In this document: piece after piece, positions 18,305-27,861 of the stretch
Layout of the letters: each line of letters opens with the position of its first letter
Numbering within the stretch: the stretch's first letter is position 1
NCBI RefSeq assembly: GCF_006716065.1
Contig: NZ_VFOL01000001.1
Location: 4,836,001 to 4,900,000, forward strand
DNA from: Salinispora arenicola
Lineage (GTDB): Bacteria; Actinomycetota; Actinomycetes; Mycobacteriales; Micromonosporaceae
Direction of reading: 5' to 3'
DNA length: 64,000 bases
Program-made: the position numbers and the translations under genes
The notes under the pieces: generated by a model
Databases searched by the model: none
Seen by the model: only the letters and a program-made list of their open reading frames with translations
Told to the model about the DNA's origin: nothing

Positions 18305-19558
18305 ATGACAGTCGTCACGGATACATCGACGGATGGCCATCGAGTCCCACCAGAGCCCGACCTGACCGAGCAGGAGATCGTTGCTCGTGCCGCACGCATC
18401 GCCGCTACCCTCGTCGATCGTCAACAGGAGACCGAGCAGCGCGGGTATTACGGGTTGGACACCCACAAGGAACTCCTCGCCGGCGGCTTTTACCGAATCT
18501 TGGTGCCGCGGCGCTACGGCGGTTACGAGTTCGGCATCGACACCCACATGCGCGTGGTGTCTGCGCTTGCTCGCGGCTGCCCGTCGACCGCGTGGATGTA
18601 CACCTTTGGGGCGTCACACGCCCACCTGGCCGCTTCCCTATTCGGCGAGAAAGCGCAGAACGAGTTGTTCGCTGCCGGTGACTTCATCTGCCCGGGCGTC
18701 ATCGCGCCGGCGGGACTCGCCGAGCAGGCCGAGGGCGGCTGGCTTGTCGACGGCGTGTTCCGCTACAGCTCTGGCTCGCCCTACGCCACGCACTTCATCG
18801 GTCAGACCTTCCTCGCCGGCGCGGAAGGCGAGCCACCGACGCAGATGATGTTCGTTGTGCCGCGTGACCAGTGGCGTCGGCTAGACGACTGGGGTGCACA
18901 ACTCGGCCTGAAAGGCAGTGGCTCACACAGCATCAAGATCGAAAAGGCATACATCCCAGATCACTACGCGCTGGTGGGCACCCACATGGGCCTGACGTCC
19001 GTCACCAACGGCACGCCCGGGTTGGCCCTGCACGGCAACAGGTTGTATGGCGGCAGCGTGCTGGCCGTGTTGAACTTCCAGGTCGGCGCGCTGGCAGTCG
19101 GCATGGCCACCGGTGCCCTGGACGCCTACAGCGAGTTGATGCGGGAGCGCATGACCACTTACCCGCCGATCGTTGCTCGTGCCGAGAACCCGGACTACCA
19201 GCTCTACTATGGCGAGGCTGATGGGCGCATCGCGGCGGCCCGGGCGGCGATGTCGGACGTACTGCGGCAATGGGGCGAGACCGCTGAGAACGGCTCGATT
19301 ACCCGCGACGTGGAGTTGCGCATGTCGCTCATCAGCCGTGAGGTCGTGCGGCTGTGCTGGAGCGCGGTGTCCGACATCCTGTTTCCCACCGCCGGGTCCA
19401 GCGCGGTGCGGGCGGGCGAGCGCCTGGAACGAATATGGCGGGACATGTCGACTCTGCACACCCACGCTGGAGTGAGTATCTACCTGTCCACCGTAGCCAC
19501 CCGCGAACTCGCCAATCTGCTCTTTGACGTGCACGCCGATCCTGGCGCAGTTGACTGA
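18305..19558 (+). CDS. HsaA-type flavin-dependent monooxygenase (acyl-CoA dehydrogenase fold)
   Basis: A 417-residue protein of the acyl-CoA-dehydrogenase fold. Sequence details place it with two-component aromatic hydroxylases (HsaA, p-hydroxyphenylacetate hydroxylase C2): LLAGGFYRILVPRRYGGYEF near residue 60, ALARGCPSTAWMYTFGASHA near 80, and the loop VDGVFRYSSGSPYATHF where dehydrogenases have their catalytic base region. It would use reduced flavin to hydroxylate a phenol or oxidise an amine. ATG 18305 was chosen; the frame is open from 18242. About 250 bp separate it from the LanB-like gene, with no other gene seen. Together with the HpaB homologue the cluster has two independent aromatic oxygenases. 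Confidence 0.78.
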   Translation: MTVVTDTSTDGHRVPPEPDLTEQEIVARAARIAATLVDRQQETEQRGYYGLDTHKELLAGGFYRILVPRRYGGYEFGIDTHMRVVSALARGCPSTAWMYTFGASHAHLAASLFGEKAQNELFAAGDFICPGVIAPAGLAEQAEGGWLVDGVFRYSSGSPYATHFIGQTFLAGAEGEPPTQMMFVVPRDQWRRLDDWGAQLGLKGSGSHSIKIEKAYIPDHYALVGTHMGLTSVTNGTPGLALHGNRLYGGSVLAVLNFQVGALAVGMATGALDAYSELMRERMTTYPPIVARAENPDYQLYYGEADGRIAAARAAMSDVLRQWGETAENGSITRDVELRMSLISREVVRLCWSAVSDILFPTAGSSAVRAGERLERIWRDMSTLHTHAGVSIYLSTVATRELANLLFDVHADPGAVD

Positions 19559-19594
19559 TCGCCCGCGACCACATTTCTACCCGAGGAGAAATCG

Positions 19595-20254
19595 GTGCTC
19601 CAGAGCTTGATCGTGGACGACGAAATTCAACAGTACGTCCTAGACGTATCGCTCCGCGAGGACGATATTGCCCGAGAGTTGCGGCTTGCCACCCTACAGT
19701 TGTTCGAACGCGGCATGCTAGCTCCACCGGGCCAGGGGCAGCTGCTCGGATTCCTCGTCGGGCTGATGTCCGCCACCACCGTTGTCGAGGTCGGTGTGTT
19801 CACCGGGTACAGCACAATGGCGATGGCTCGCGCGGTTCCGGCGCACGGTCGCGTCATCGCTTGCGACGTCAGTGCGGAGTGGGCCGACATCGGACGACCG
19901 TTTTGGGCGCGGGCCGGCGTCGCCGATCGCATCCAGCTCGAGCTCGGCCCCGCAGCAGACACTCTCGATGCACTGTTGGCTGACGGCGCGGCCGGCACAG
20001 TTGACTTTGCCTTTATTGACGCCGACAAGGAAAACTACGCCGTTTACTTCAACCGATGCCTGGAATTGCTCCGACCCGGAGGATTGGTGGTGCTGGACAA
20101 TGTCCTCTGGTCGGGCAAGGTGGCGCGGCAGGACATCAGTGACCCGGAGACGGACTCCCTGCGCGCACTGAACTCCGCCCTACACGCCGACGAACGGATC
20201 GAGTTGAGCATGCTTCCCGTCTTCGACGGCCTGACGCTGGCCTACAAGCGCTGA
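19595..20254 (+). CDS. catechol/caffeoyl-CoA-type O-methyltransferase
   Basis: A 219-residue class I SAM-dependent methyltransferase of the small catechol O-methyltransferase family. The SAM-binding motif is VVEVGVFTGYSTMAMA (residues 63-78), the acidic ribose contact is ACDVS, and the metal-binding region is FAFIDADKENYAVYF followed by LVVLDNVLWSGKV. It needs a divalent metal and methylates one hydroxyl of a vicinal diol, which fits a catechol made by the HpaB- or HsaA-type enzyme. GTG 19595 follows GAGGAG. It begins 36 bp after the flavoprotein gene and closes the rightward operon. Confidence 0.88.
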   Translation: MLQSLIVDDEIQQYVLDVSLREDDIARELRLATLQLFERGMLAPPGQGQLLGFLVGLMSATTVVEVGVFTGYSTMAMARAVPAHGRVIACDVSAEWADIGRPFWARAGVADRIQLELGPAADTLDALLADGAAGTVDFAFIDADKENYAVYFNRCLELLRPGGLVVLDNVLWSGKVARQDISDPETDSLRALNSALHADERIELSMLPVFDGLTLAYKR

Positions 20255-20299
20255 CAGCTGATCCGGATAGCCAGGAGTTCTACCGTGATGATGAATTGT

Positions 20300-20747
20300 T
20301 TGGCGTTACTGGCATCGGCATTCCCATCGCGCCCATCGACGCAAACAGTTGTGCGGGTACCAGTGCCGGTGGATCCGTCCGCTGGGTAATTCCTGGTGTC
20401 GTCTGGGTTCGATCAGCTCGTGCAGCAGGTTGCGATAGGTGGAGTAGCCACAGATTTCGGCGGCGCCGCTGGAGGTGACGAGGTCGGTCGGGCTGCCGCT
20501 GCGGTCGACCTTGGCGAGCACGGGCTTCTTGTTGGTCAGGTGCGCGCGTGAACGTGTCGATGTCGTCGCGCCAGAACCATTCCCCGCCATCGTGGGACGA
20601 ACGCGTTGGGAACGTTGGGAAGCCGAATCGGTCGCGGTGCAGGTGCCAGTGGTTGACCGTGGAGTGTACGGCGCCGGTGTGCGCCGCGACACCTGCGCGG
20701 GCGAGGGCGACCCGTCCGCCGATGCTGCCTTGCGCCACGGTTGTCAT
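20300..20747 (-). pseudogene. decayed excisionase-like/winged-helix DNA-binding gene
   Basis: One frame reads HSTVNHWHLHRDRFGFPTFP then FWRDDIDTFTRA; the sequence then continues in another frame with HLTNKKPVLAKVDRSGSP and SSGAAEICGYSTYRNLL, then LPSGRIHRHWYPHN. The combined product resembles the short two-domain DNA-binding proteins encoded beside integrases of actinobacterial integrative elements. One frameshift separates the halves near 20560. It is probably a relic of the same element as the broken integrase that follows. Confidence 0.6.
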
Positions 20748-20994
20748 CCTCTCAACCTCACCGGTACCGGGATCCGCCGCCCACCTTCACCCAGCTCAAC
20801 AGCTGGGCCAACGCTGGCCGCAGCACCGCTTCGCGGTCGAGGGCGCCAAGGGCTCGGAAGCGGCATCGCTCAACAGTTGGCCGCCGCCGGCACCGACGAC
20901 CCCTACCGCTCGCCGTGTCCCGGCGGCGGGTCCAGCACGGGAAAGCACCCGGCACGTGTCGGTGCCGGCTGGAGCATCCACGGCTCCATCGCGC

Positions 20995-21590
20995 CGGCCA
21001 CGCCGAGCTGACCGCTTCCCACCTACGCCGCGGATCGGCGAGGTTTCCGGCGGCCGGGCCGAGGACATCGACCGGGAAACGTGGATGTGGACCGTGCGCC
21101 GCCAGACCACGCCCGGTCCGGGTGGCCTGATCGACAAGGGCACCAAGGGAAAGTGCGCACGCACGGTGCCGCTGATCGAAGAGGTCCGACCAATCGTGGC
21201 TCACCGCCTGGACGCCGCGTCCAAGCCTGATTCCCGGCTGTTCACGGGGCCGCGCGGTGGTCGAATCAGTACCGCCGCACTCCGCGACGCACTGGGACGA
21301 GGCGGTGGTCACCGCACTCGGATACGAGCATCTGCGCCGCCACGACCTACGGCACACCGGACTCACCTGGATGGCTGACGCAGGTGTGCCGGTGCACGTC
21401 CTGCGGAAGATTGCCGGACACGGGTCGCACCACCACCCAGCGCTACCTACACCCCGACCGGCAGTCGTTCGCCGACGCCGGAACGACGCTGAGCGCCCGC
21501 TTGAAGGCCCGCCGGTCCCCAGATGGTCCCCAGCTACGCGCCGTAGATCAGGAAAGTCCTACTACCCCAGTACGAATTAGAGGCCGTTGA
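20995..21590 (+). pseudogene. decayed tyrosine-recombinase integrase
   Basis: The catalytic half of a phage-type integrase can be followed through three frames: IDKGTKGKCARTVPLIEEVR and RLFTGPRGGRISTAALRDA in the first, then YEHLRRHDLRHTGLTWMADA and VPVHVLRKIAGHG in a second (box II H-x-x-R), then TTTQRYLHPDRQSFADAG with the nucleophile tyrosine in a third. The frame breaks are near 21292 and 21432. The N-terminal arm-binding part upstream (20755-20995) is too decayed to read with confidence. It points at the partial tRNA copy 37 bp downstream, in the same arrangement as the intact-ended integrase at the other end of the island. Confidence 0.8.
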
Positions 21591-21622
21591 CCAGGGTTTC
21601 ACCCCGGTCGACGGCCTCTTTT
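21580..21622 (+). terminator. rho-independent terminator after the decayed integrase
   Basis: GAGGCCGT..GACC pairs with GGTC.ACGGCCTC across a short loop, followed by TTTT. It lies between the integrase relic and the partial tRNA copy. Confidence 0.75.
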
Positions 21623-21626
21623 CGTG

Positions 21627-21663
21627 CTGTCGGGACGGCCGGATTCGAACCGACGACCCCTTG
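21627..21663 (-). repeat. left attachment-site repeat (3' half of tRNA-Pro)
   Basis: This 37-bp stretch is identical to 50797-50833, the 3' part of the intact tRNA-Pro(GGG) gene (T arm, acceptor strand and a few bases beyond). Sequence on both sides differs. It is the expected duplicated end left by site-specific integration into a tRNA 3' end. An integrase relic lies on its left and the island on its right, so it may serve as the boundary of two tandem elements. Confidence 0.9.
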
Positions 21664-22034
21664 TTACCAACCGTAGTCACACCGGGCATGTCATCGCTTG
21701 TCGCGAGTAAGCCCTGAGCTGCACCAACACGGTCAGATACTTGTTCCTCCTGGTCACTGTTCGTCAGCTCCTGGCAGGAGTTTTCGGGGGGTAAACGGGG
21801 GCCGGCAGACCAACCATCAGGGTTTCCACCACGCCCACCCCCGCCACCGAGATGTCCGTCGCCACGAACAGAGCCCGCAAGCCGTGGCGTGGTCATCGAG
21901 CATGGACGACCGGGGAGAGGCCAGAGCAAAGTCTCCCGCTGGCTCATGCAGAGTCCTCCCGGACGATGACTGATGCGCATTGGTCATGAGACGACCTACC
22001 AGCGCCGTGCTGCGACGACCGGTTAAACCCGCCC
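21664..22034. other. non-coding island edge
   Basis: About 370 bp between the left attachment repeat and a transposase fragment. No gene with a supported start or recognisable product was seen on either strand; it looks like decayed mobile DNA. Confidence 0.5.
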
Positions 22035-22172
22035 TTCCCCAAGTGCACGGATCTATCGCAGCACACCGCAGCCGATCTCCACGCCGTCGAGCAACGCCTC
22101 AACAACCGGCCCCGCAAGACCCTCAACTGGCGCACCCCGGCCGACGTCTTCCATACCGCACTGGCACCCTGA
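22035..22172 (+). pseudogene. C-terminal fragment of an IS30-family transposase
   Basis: The fragment reads FPKCTDLSQHTAADLHAVEQ and RLNNRPRKTLNWRTPADVF and ends at a natural stop (22170-22172). This is the characteristic C-terminus of IS30-family transposases, including the conserved NxRPRKTL-W motif. The rest of the element is missing. Confidence 0.8.
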
Positions 22173-22284
22173 CGATCGTCACCGTTGCGACGACTGCTTG
22201 AATCCGCCCGGAACCACGGGGTCATTTTTCAGGCGGAGCCGACCACGAGACCGCACTCGGGATGAGTATCGCCCTGGACATGGG

Positions 22285-25200
22285 AAAATACCCCCGCGCG
22301 TGCGGGGACGAGCTCATACTCGTTAAATTTACGTTCGGTGATGCGGGAAGACCCCCGCGCGTGCGGTGACGAGGAGGGCTACACCACGTCATTCGGTTCC
22401 GTCCGAGGAAGACCCCCGCGCGTGCGGGGACGAGCGGCACGTCCGGAAGACGTGACTGCGTCGCGGGGAAGACCCCCGCGCGTGCGGGGACGAGACGGGC
22501 CGCCAAGATCTCCCGCGCCGCCTCCGCGGAAGACCCCCGCGCGTGCGGGGACGAGCTGCTGTTGGCGCGGCTGCAAGAACGTGAGGCGGGAAGACCCCCG
22601 CGCGTGCGGGGACGAGGTCGGTGACGACGATGCCGGAGCCGGCGATGAGGGAAGACCCCCGCGCGTGCGGGGACGAGAGTAATCCTCCCCATAGCCCCGT
22701 AGGGTAGATCGGAAGACCCCCGCGCGTGCGGGGACGAGACACCGCGCAGCACCGGTACTCCGGGCCAGGTTGGAAGACCCCCGCGCGTGCGGGGACGAGG
22801 ACCGGCCGGGACCGGGCGCCGGGTCGGGACGAAGACCCCCGCGCGTGCGGGGACGAGGGGTCAGCACCGGACCGTGAAGGTACAGATCACGGAAGACCCC
22901 CGCGCGTGCGGGGACGAGGCGCCTGGACCAGTGCAACGCGGAGCGGACACGGGAAGACCCCCGCGCGTGCGGGGACGAGGGCCAGTGACCACGGCAATCC
23001 CTGACATGTTGTGGAAGACCCCCGCGCGTGCGGGGACGAGGTGCGCCAGGCCATGCCTGGGCTGCTGCGTCAGGGAAGACCCCCGCGCGTGCGGGGACGA
23101 GTTCGGGGATGCCCAGTTGCGTCCACGGCTTGAGGGAAGACCCCCGCGCGTGCGGGGACGAGGGCGGCGGCCAGGGCGCGGGTGGCGGCGTCGAGGGAAG
23201 ACCCCCGCGCGTGCGGGGACGAGGTGCAGCGCAGCCTGCCCGGCATCTCGGTGGAGGGAAGACCCGCGCGCGTGCGGGGACGAGACGGCGTCCTGGCAGG
23301 CCATGCCCGCTCGGGGGAAGACCCCCGCGCGTGCGGGGACGAGAAGTAAGGGCACCCGCCCGGCCGCGTACGCGGCGGAAGACCCCCGCGCGTGCGGCGA
23401 CGAGGGCTCGCCGAACTTAGCGACGTAGGCCGTGTAGGGAAGACCCCCGCGCGTGCGGGGACGAGTGGACGACAGATCCCGCGGACTTTCCGATGGACGG
23501 AAGGCCCCCGCGCGTGCGGGGACGAGACCGGCCTGGTCAAGCGGCCGGAGGACATCGTGGGAAGACCCCCGCGCGTGCGGGGACGAGGCCGCGCCGGAGA
23601 CGGTTTCCCGCCCCAACAGAGGAAGACCCCCGCGCGTGCGGGGACGAGGCTGCTGTATCGCGGTGGCCAGGGTGCGGGGTGGGAAGACCCCCGCGCGTGC
23701 GGGGACGAGGGTGTCGCCCTCCACCTGCGTGACGGCATCTGGGGAAGACCCCCGCGCGTGCGGGGACGAGGAGGCCGAGTGGACCCCCGAGCGGGTGGCG
23801 GCCGGAAGACCCCCGCGCGTGCGGGGACGAGGCGGCGGCGGCGAAGAAGACGCGTTAGGGGGACGGAAGACCCCCGCGCGTGCGGGGACGAGGCCCTGTA
23901 CTTCGCCTCGATAGCCCTCGGTCAGCGGAAGACCCCCGCGCGTGCGGGGACGAGAAGGCCATCCAGATAGTGCAGGTCAACGCTCACGGAAGACCCCCGC
24001 GCGTGCGGGGACGAGGGAGCCACGGCTACCACGCCCCACCGGGGAACCGGAAGACCCCCGCGCGTGCGGGGACGAGCGCCGCGACGCGCGTGAGGCGTGG
24101 CGGGAGCTGGGAAGACCCCCGCGCGTGCGGGGACGAGTGTCGCCTCGCTGGTGGCAGGTACGGCTGGTGGGGAAGACCCCCGCGCGTGCGGGGACGAGAA
24201 CGCAGCAGGGGCGAAAGCGGCGCCTGATCTGGGAAGACCCCCGCGCGTGCGGGGACGAGGTGGCCTAATGTGGCTCCGGCTCGGGGTCCGGCGGAAGACC
24301 CCCGCGCGTGCGGGGACGAGCATGTATTCGGCGAACGCGGTGTACTCGATGACGGAAGACCCCCGCGCGTGCGGGGACGAGTCCTACTGGTCACTGCCGA
24401 TAACCTCCTGCACAGGAAGACCCCCGCGCGTGCGGGGACGAGGTGGGTTGACTAGGCCGGTGGAACGGGCACCACGGAAGACCCCCGCGCGTGCGGGGAC
24501 GAGACCCGCTGCATCGACTGGTGCCAAGACGACCCGGGAAGACCCCCGCGCGTGCGGGGACGAGTTCGGTGTGGCCCTGGACCTGTGGGGGGGGCGACCG
24601 GAAGACCCCCGCGCGTGCGGGGACGAGGCCGCTGACTGCCCGCCACCCAGCGGCGGACCGGGAAGACCCCGCGCGTGCGGGGACGAGGACCTCGTCAGGA
24701 ACCCCGTCTCATACCTGACGGGAAGACCCCCGCGCGTGCGGGGACGAGCACGATGACGGCTACAAGCGCGACGATGCCCACGGAAGACCCCCGCGCGTGC
24801 GGGGACGAGTCAGCTGACATGGCGAATCAGGTCACGCTGACGGGAAGACCCCCGCGCGTGCGGGGACGAGGCGAATCGCCCGTGGACGACGGATCCTGCG
24901 GACGGAAGACCCCCGCGCGTGCGGGGACGAGCGAGAGCAACACGTCCTCCCCGCAACACGTAGGGGAAGACCCCCGCGCGTGCGGGGACGAGGCCCTCGA
25001 CTGAGATGCCGGACCTCTCCAGCCGGGAAGACCCCCGCGCGTGCGGGGACGAGCGGCGAGGGTAGGTCGGGCCCACGGAACGCAACGGAAGACCCCCGCG
25101 CGTGCGGGGACGAGTTCCGGCCGATACACCAGCGTGGCGTTCTGGCCGGAAGACCCCCGCGCGTGCGGGGACGAGGAGACACCAACAATGATCGCCAGGT

Positions 25201-25846
25201 CAGCCGGGGGAAGACCCCCGCGCGTGCGGGGACGAGTCCTTGCGGTGCTTGGCTGAGGCGCGTGGCCATGGAAGACCCCCGCGCGTGCGGGGACGAGTCC
25301 TGGGCACACGTCTGGGCCACTGTGGATGAGGGAAGACCCCCGCGCGTGCGGGGACGAGATCAGACCGGATGGGCCGACCGCGATCCCGATGGGAAGACCC
25401 CCGCGCGTGCGGGGACGAGTCCTGACGCCAGTAGATCGACGACGCGATGATCGGAAGACCCCCGCGCGTGCGGGGACGAGGCAGATCCGCAACGTCTCCG
25501 GCACCCGGTCGAAGGAAGACCCCCGCGCGTGCGGGGACGAGAATCACCCGGCATCCCCACCGGCCGGTGGCCGGGAAGACCCCCGCGCGTGCGGGGACGA
25601 GTGTCAAGACTGTGAAGTGCCGTGGTGATCGTGTCGGAAGACCCCCGCGCGTGCGGGGACGAGCGTGCGTACGGTCTTGGTGTTCGCTGAGGAGCGGGAA
25701 GACCCCCGCGCGTGCGGGGACGAGTGAGCCCAAAGCCGCAGCCGAGGCGCTGTTGCGGGAAGACCCCCGCGCGTGCGGGGACGAGACAGTTATGCGGCAG
25801 GGCTGGCGACAGTGCCTGGGAAGACCCCCGCGCGTGCGGGGACGAG
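22285..25846 (-). CRISPR. type I-E CRISPR array 1, 59 repeats
   Basis: Fifty-nine 28-nt repeats at a mostly 61-nt period give 58 spacers of about 33 nt. On the minus strand the repeat begins CTCGTCCCCGCA and ends GGGGGTCTTCC, a palindromic I-E-type repeat identical to that of array 2. The left-most repeat (22285-22312) is degenerate in its first six plus-strand bases, as expected at a leader-distal end; the right end abuts cas2. Changed repeats (ending 22373, 22857, 23284, 23404, 23526 and a 27-nt one ending 24687) are all in the older part, and repeats from 24721 rightwards are perfect. Transcription should run leftward, the same direction as the cas genes. Confidence 0.98.
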
Positions 25847-25858
25847 GCTTGTTGACCT
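25847..25858 (-). promoter_or_regulatory. leader-proximal motif of array 1
   Basis: On the minus strand AGGTCAACAAGC directly precedes the first repeat. AGGTCATCAAGC occupies the same place before array 2. Only 18 bp separate the first repeat from the cas2 stop, so any longer leader must overlap cas2 coding sequence. Confidence 0.5.
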
Positions 25859-25864
25859 GGGGTT

Positions 25865-26143
25865 TTAGCGACGGTTTCGGGCTGTCAGGATTAGTCCGTC
25901 GAGGTCGACGGGGTGCCATCGGTCTCTGCCGGTGGTGCGGATGGCCCAACCTTGTTCGTTTTGTGCTGGCTCGGCCATGATGGCTTGCCCGTCGCTGACG
26001 CGGTCGATGAGGAGGTTCCAGAGGCGGTCGCGGACGCGAGCGCTGGGGTTCCCAACGAAGACACCGGCGGCGACTTCGATCATCCATCGGGTGAGGTGGC
26101 CGCGTAGACCTTGCTGGGTGGCGATAAGGACGATAACGGTCAA
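25865..26143 (-). CDS. cas2: Cas2e adaptation protein
   Basis: A 92-residue Cas2 of the I-E subtype, the structural partner of Cas1 in spacer integration. Recognisable are the N-terminal strand MTVIVLIATQQGLRGHLTRW, the segment IEVAAGVFVGNPSARVRDRLW typical of Cas2e, and a short C-terminus ending VDLDGLILTARNRR. The start is a TTG that overlaps the cas1 stop (TTGA). It lies last in the cas operon, 18 bp from array 1. Confidence 0.93.
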   Translation of the reverse strand: MTVIVLIATQQGLRGHLTRWMIEVAAGVFVGNPSARVRDRLWNLLIDRVSDGQAIMAEPAQNEQGWAIRTTGRDRWHPVDLDGLILTARNRR

Positions 26144-27131
26144 AAGTCCACCTTTTCGTCATCGACTGGTGGTCCACTGACTGCGATGAAGGCTTGTTCA
26201 TTGAGGCTGTCGGCGCAGTCGGAGGCCCAGTTGATGCCGCCGGGCACGTTGCCGAGTTCGTCGTCCCACAGTTCGTGGAGGTCTTCGTCGGTGAACGCGT
26301 GGCCGTCTTCGAGTAGCAGGCTCTTGATGTCGCGAACGATCCGGGTCATGAGTTTGCCATCTCTGACTCGGTCACGGAATGCGGTGCGGGCGTCTCGCTC
26401 GCTGGTCAGGCCTTTCGCGGCGAGGTCGAACGCGATGGGGATCGTGAACTCAGCTTTGTAGAGGTCGGCGATGTCGAGTACGAAGGAGGTGGCGCCGCCG
26501 GTATGGATGAATCCGAGGGCGGGCTGGCGCCGAGTCCGACGACCGCCGCGTGGCTGATGCCGTAGAGGCAGCTGTGCGCAGCTGATAGGAGGCGGTTAAT
26601 GTCGTCGCCGGCCTCGAATGGTTGGCCGGGTTTGTAGGTCCGTCCGTCCCACGGAACGCCAGTTCGGACGGATTGTTCCCGGTAGATCTTTTTTACGCGG
26701 GCTCCTTCTCGGCCGCGCAGCTGTTGCATGGTGGCGGTGCTGACGTCTTCGCCGGGGAACCGCATGCCGAACATGCGTCGGGCTACCGCGAGGCGTTCCT
26801 TGGTACGGGTGACGAGGTATGCCTGTCGGAGGAGCAGTTCGCCGCTGCGGCTGGGGCCGAGGCCGCTGGCGTAGAAGCGGACGCCATACTCGCCGACCCA
26901 GCAGATGGCGGTGCCGGAGTCGGCGAGAAGGCGTACGGCGGCGTTGGTTATTCGTGTTCCGGGTCCGAGAAGCAGGGTCGCCACCATGGCGGCGGGTACC
27001 CGGATGGTGCGTTCGCGGTTGACCAGGACGACGGCGTTGTCGTCCCGGTCGATGTGGCATCGGTCAACGTAGACCGAGGAGAGTCGGTCGCTGATGCGGT
27101 GTAGGTCCTTCGGGTCGGCCAGCCACCACAT
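26140..27131 (-). pseudogene. cas1: Cas1e integrase gene with a one-base frameshift
   Basis: The first ~200 residues are a normal Cas1e: DRLSSVYVDRCHIDRDDNAV, FYASGLGPSRSGELLLRQAY, MQQLRGREGARVKKIYREQS with the first metal ligand, and NRLLSAAHSCLYGISHAAVV. Near 26520 the frame is lost: the expected SPALGFIHTGGATSFVLDIA is present one frame over, then ADLYKAEFTIPIAFDLAAKG and, from 26349, MTRIVRDIKSLLLEDGHAFT to the stop at 26140. One base is missing in the run GGGC/GGGC at 26518-26524 (plus strand). The rest of both halves is free of stops, so the lesion is recent or a sequencing error. The His and Asp metal ligands lie downstream of the break. Confidence 0.9.
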
Positions 27132-27132
27132 G

Positions 27133-27861
27133 TCAGGCTCCGGCTGGATGGGGGTGTGGTGGGGCGAGGGTGATCAGTCCCATGCCGTATGCCTTGCCGG
27201 GGCCTACTCCGTCGAGGAGGCTGCGCTGGGCTGTCTGCCGGTCGGTGACCTCGATCAGACCTTCGAAGGTTGCTGATTCCAGCGTGACGCGGCGCGACTT
27301 CTCGCCGTCGCGTTTGTCGAAGCTGAGCCGCTCCTGGGCTACGAGGTACGCGGTTGGTCCGTGGTCGCCGGTCAAGGGTTGGAAGCCCCACCGTTCGAGC
27401 CGGTCGCGCAACCACCTGAGTTGGTGGGCGGCGGTGCGGTGTGGCACCCGTACGCCGCGTGGTCGAAGCGACGCGGTCAGCCGGTCGCGCTGCTCGGGTG
27501 ACGGTCGGGTTGGCTTCTTGGTGGTGCTGACGGGGTTGGCGTGTAGCCGGAATGCGAATTGGCGGCCTCGGGCTACTTGGTTCAGCAGCGGCTGGTACGC
27601 CTTGATGACTGCCTGCGGGTCGTCAGAGGAGGGCCAGCCGGCTTGTTCGACGAGGTGTTCCCAGCTGGGGCGGGTTTCGGTGAGGACGAGCAGGCTGAGC
27701 CGGTGGCGGTTGGTGGTGTCGAGGCGCCATAGGACGCGTTCGGTGACCGGCTGTCGACTCAGGCCTCCCAGGATGACGGCGTGTAGTGCCTGGCGGTTAC
27801 GCAGGAAGCTTTGTGTCTTGGTGCGTAGCGGGTTGAGCCGGATCCGGGAGAGATAGGTCAT
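27133..27861 (-). CDS. cas6e: Cas6e crRNA-processing endoribonuclease
   Basis: A 242-residue Cas6e (CasE), which cuts the repeat hairpin of the pre-crRNA and stays bound as a Cascade subunit. Family markers: the N-terminal MTYLSRIRLNPLRTKTQSFL, the catalytic histidine in NRQALHAVILGGL, and a glycine-rich C-terminal loop GVGPGKAYGMGLITL that is required for repeat binding. It overlaps cas5e by an ATGA-type 4-bp overlap and is separated from cas1 by one base. Confidence 0.95.
   Translation of the reverse strand: MTYLSRIRLNPLRTKTQSFLRNRQALHAVILGGLSRQPVTERVLWRLDTTNRHRLSLLVLTETRPSWEHLVEQAGWPSSDDPQAVIKAYQPLLNQVARGRQFAFRLHANPVSTTKKPTRPSPEQRDRLTASLRPRGVRVPHRTAAHQLRWLRDRLERWGFQPLTGDHGPTAYLVAQERLSFDKRDGEKSRRVTLESATFEGLIEVTDRQTAQRSLLDGVGPGKAYGMGLITLAPPHPHPAGA

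Noticed and set aside
22222..25504. Many long open frames on both strands across array 1 (also 35744-37717 in array 2)
   Set aside because: They are repeat-phase artefacts: translations repeat PHARGSS/PRTRGGL or RACGDE every 61 bp. No starts or homology support genes.
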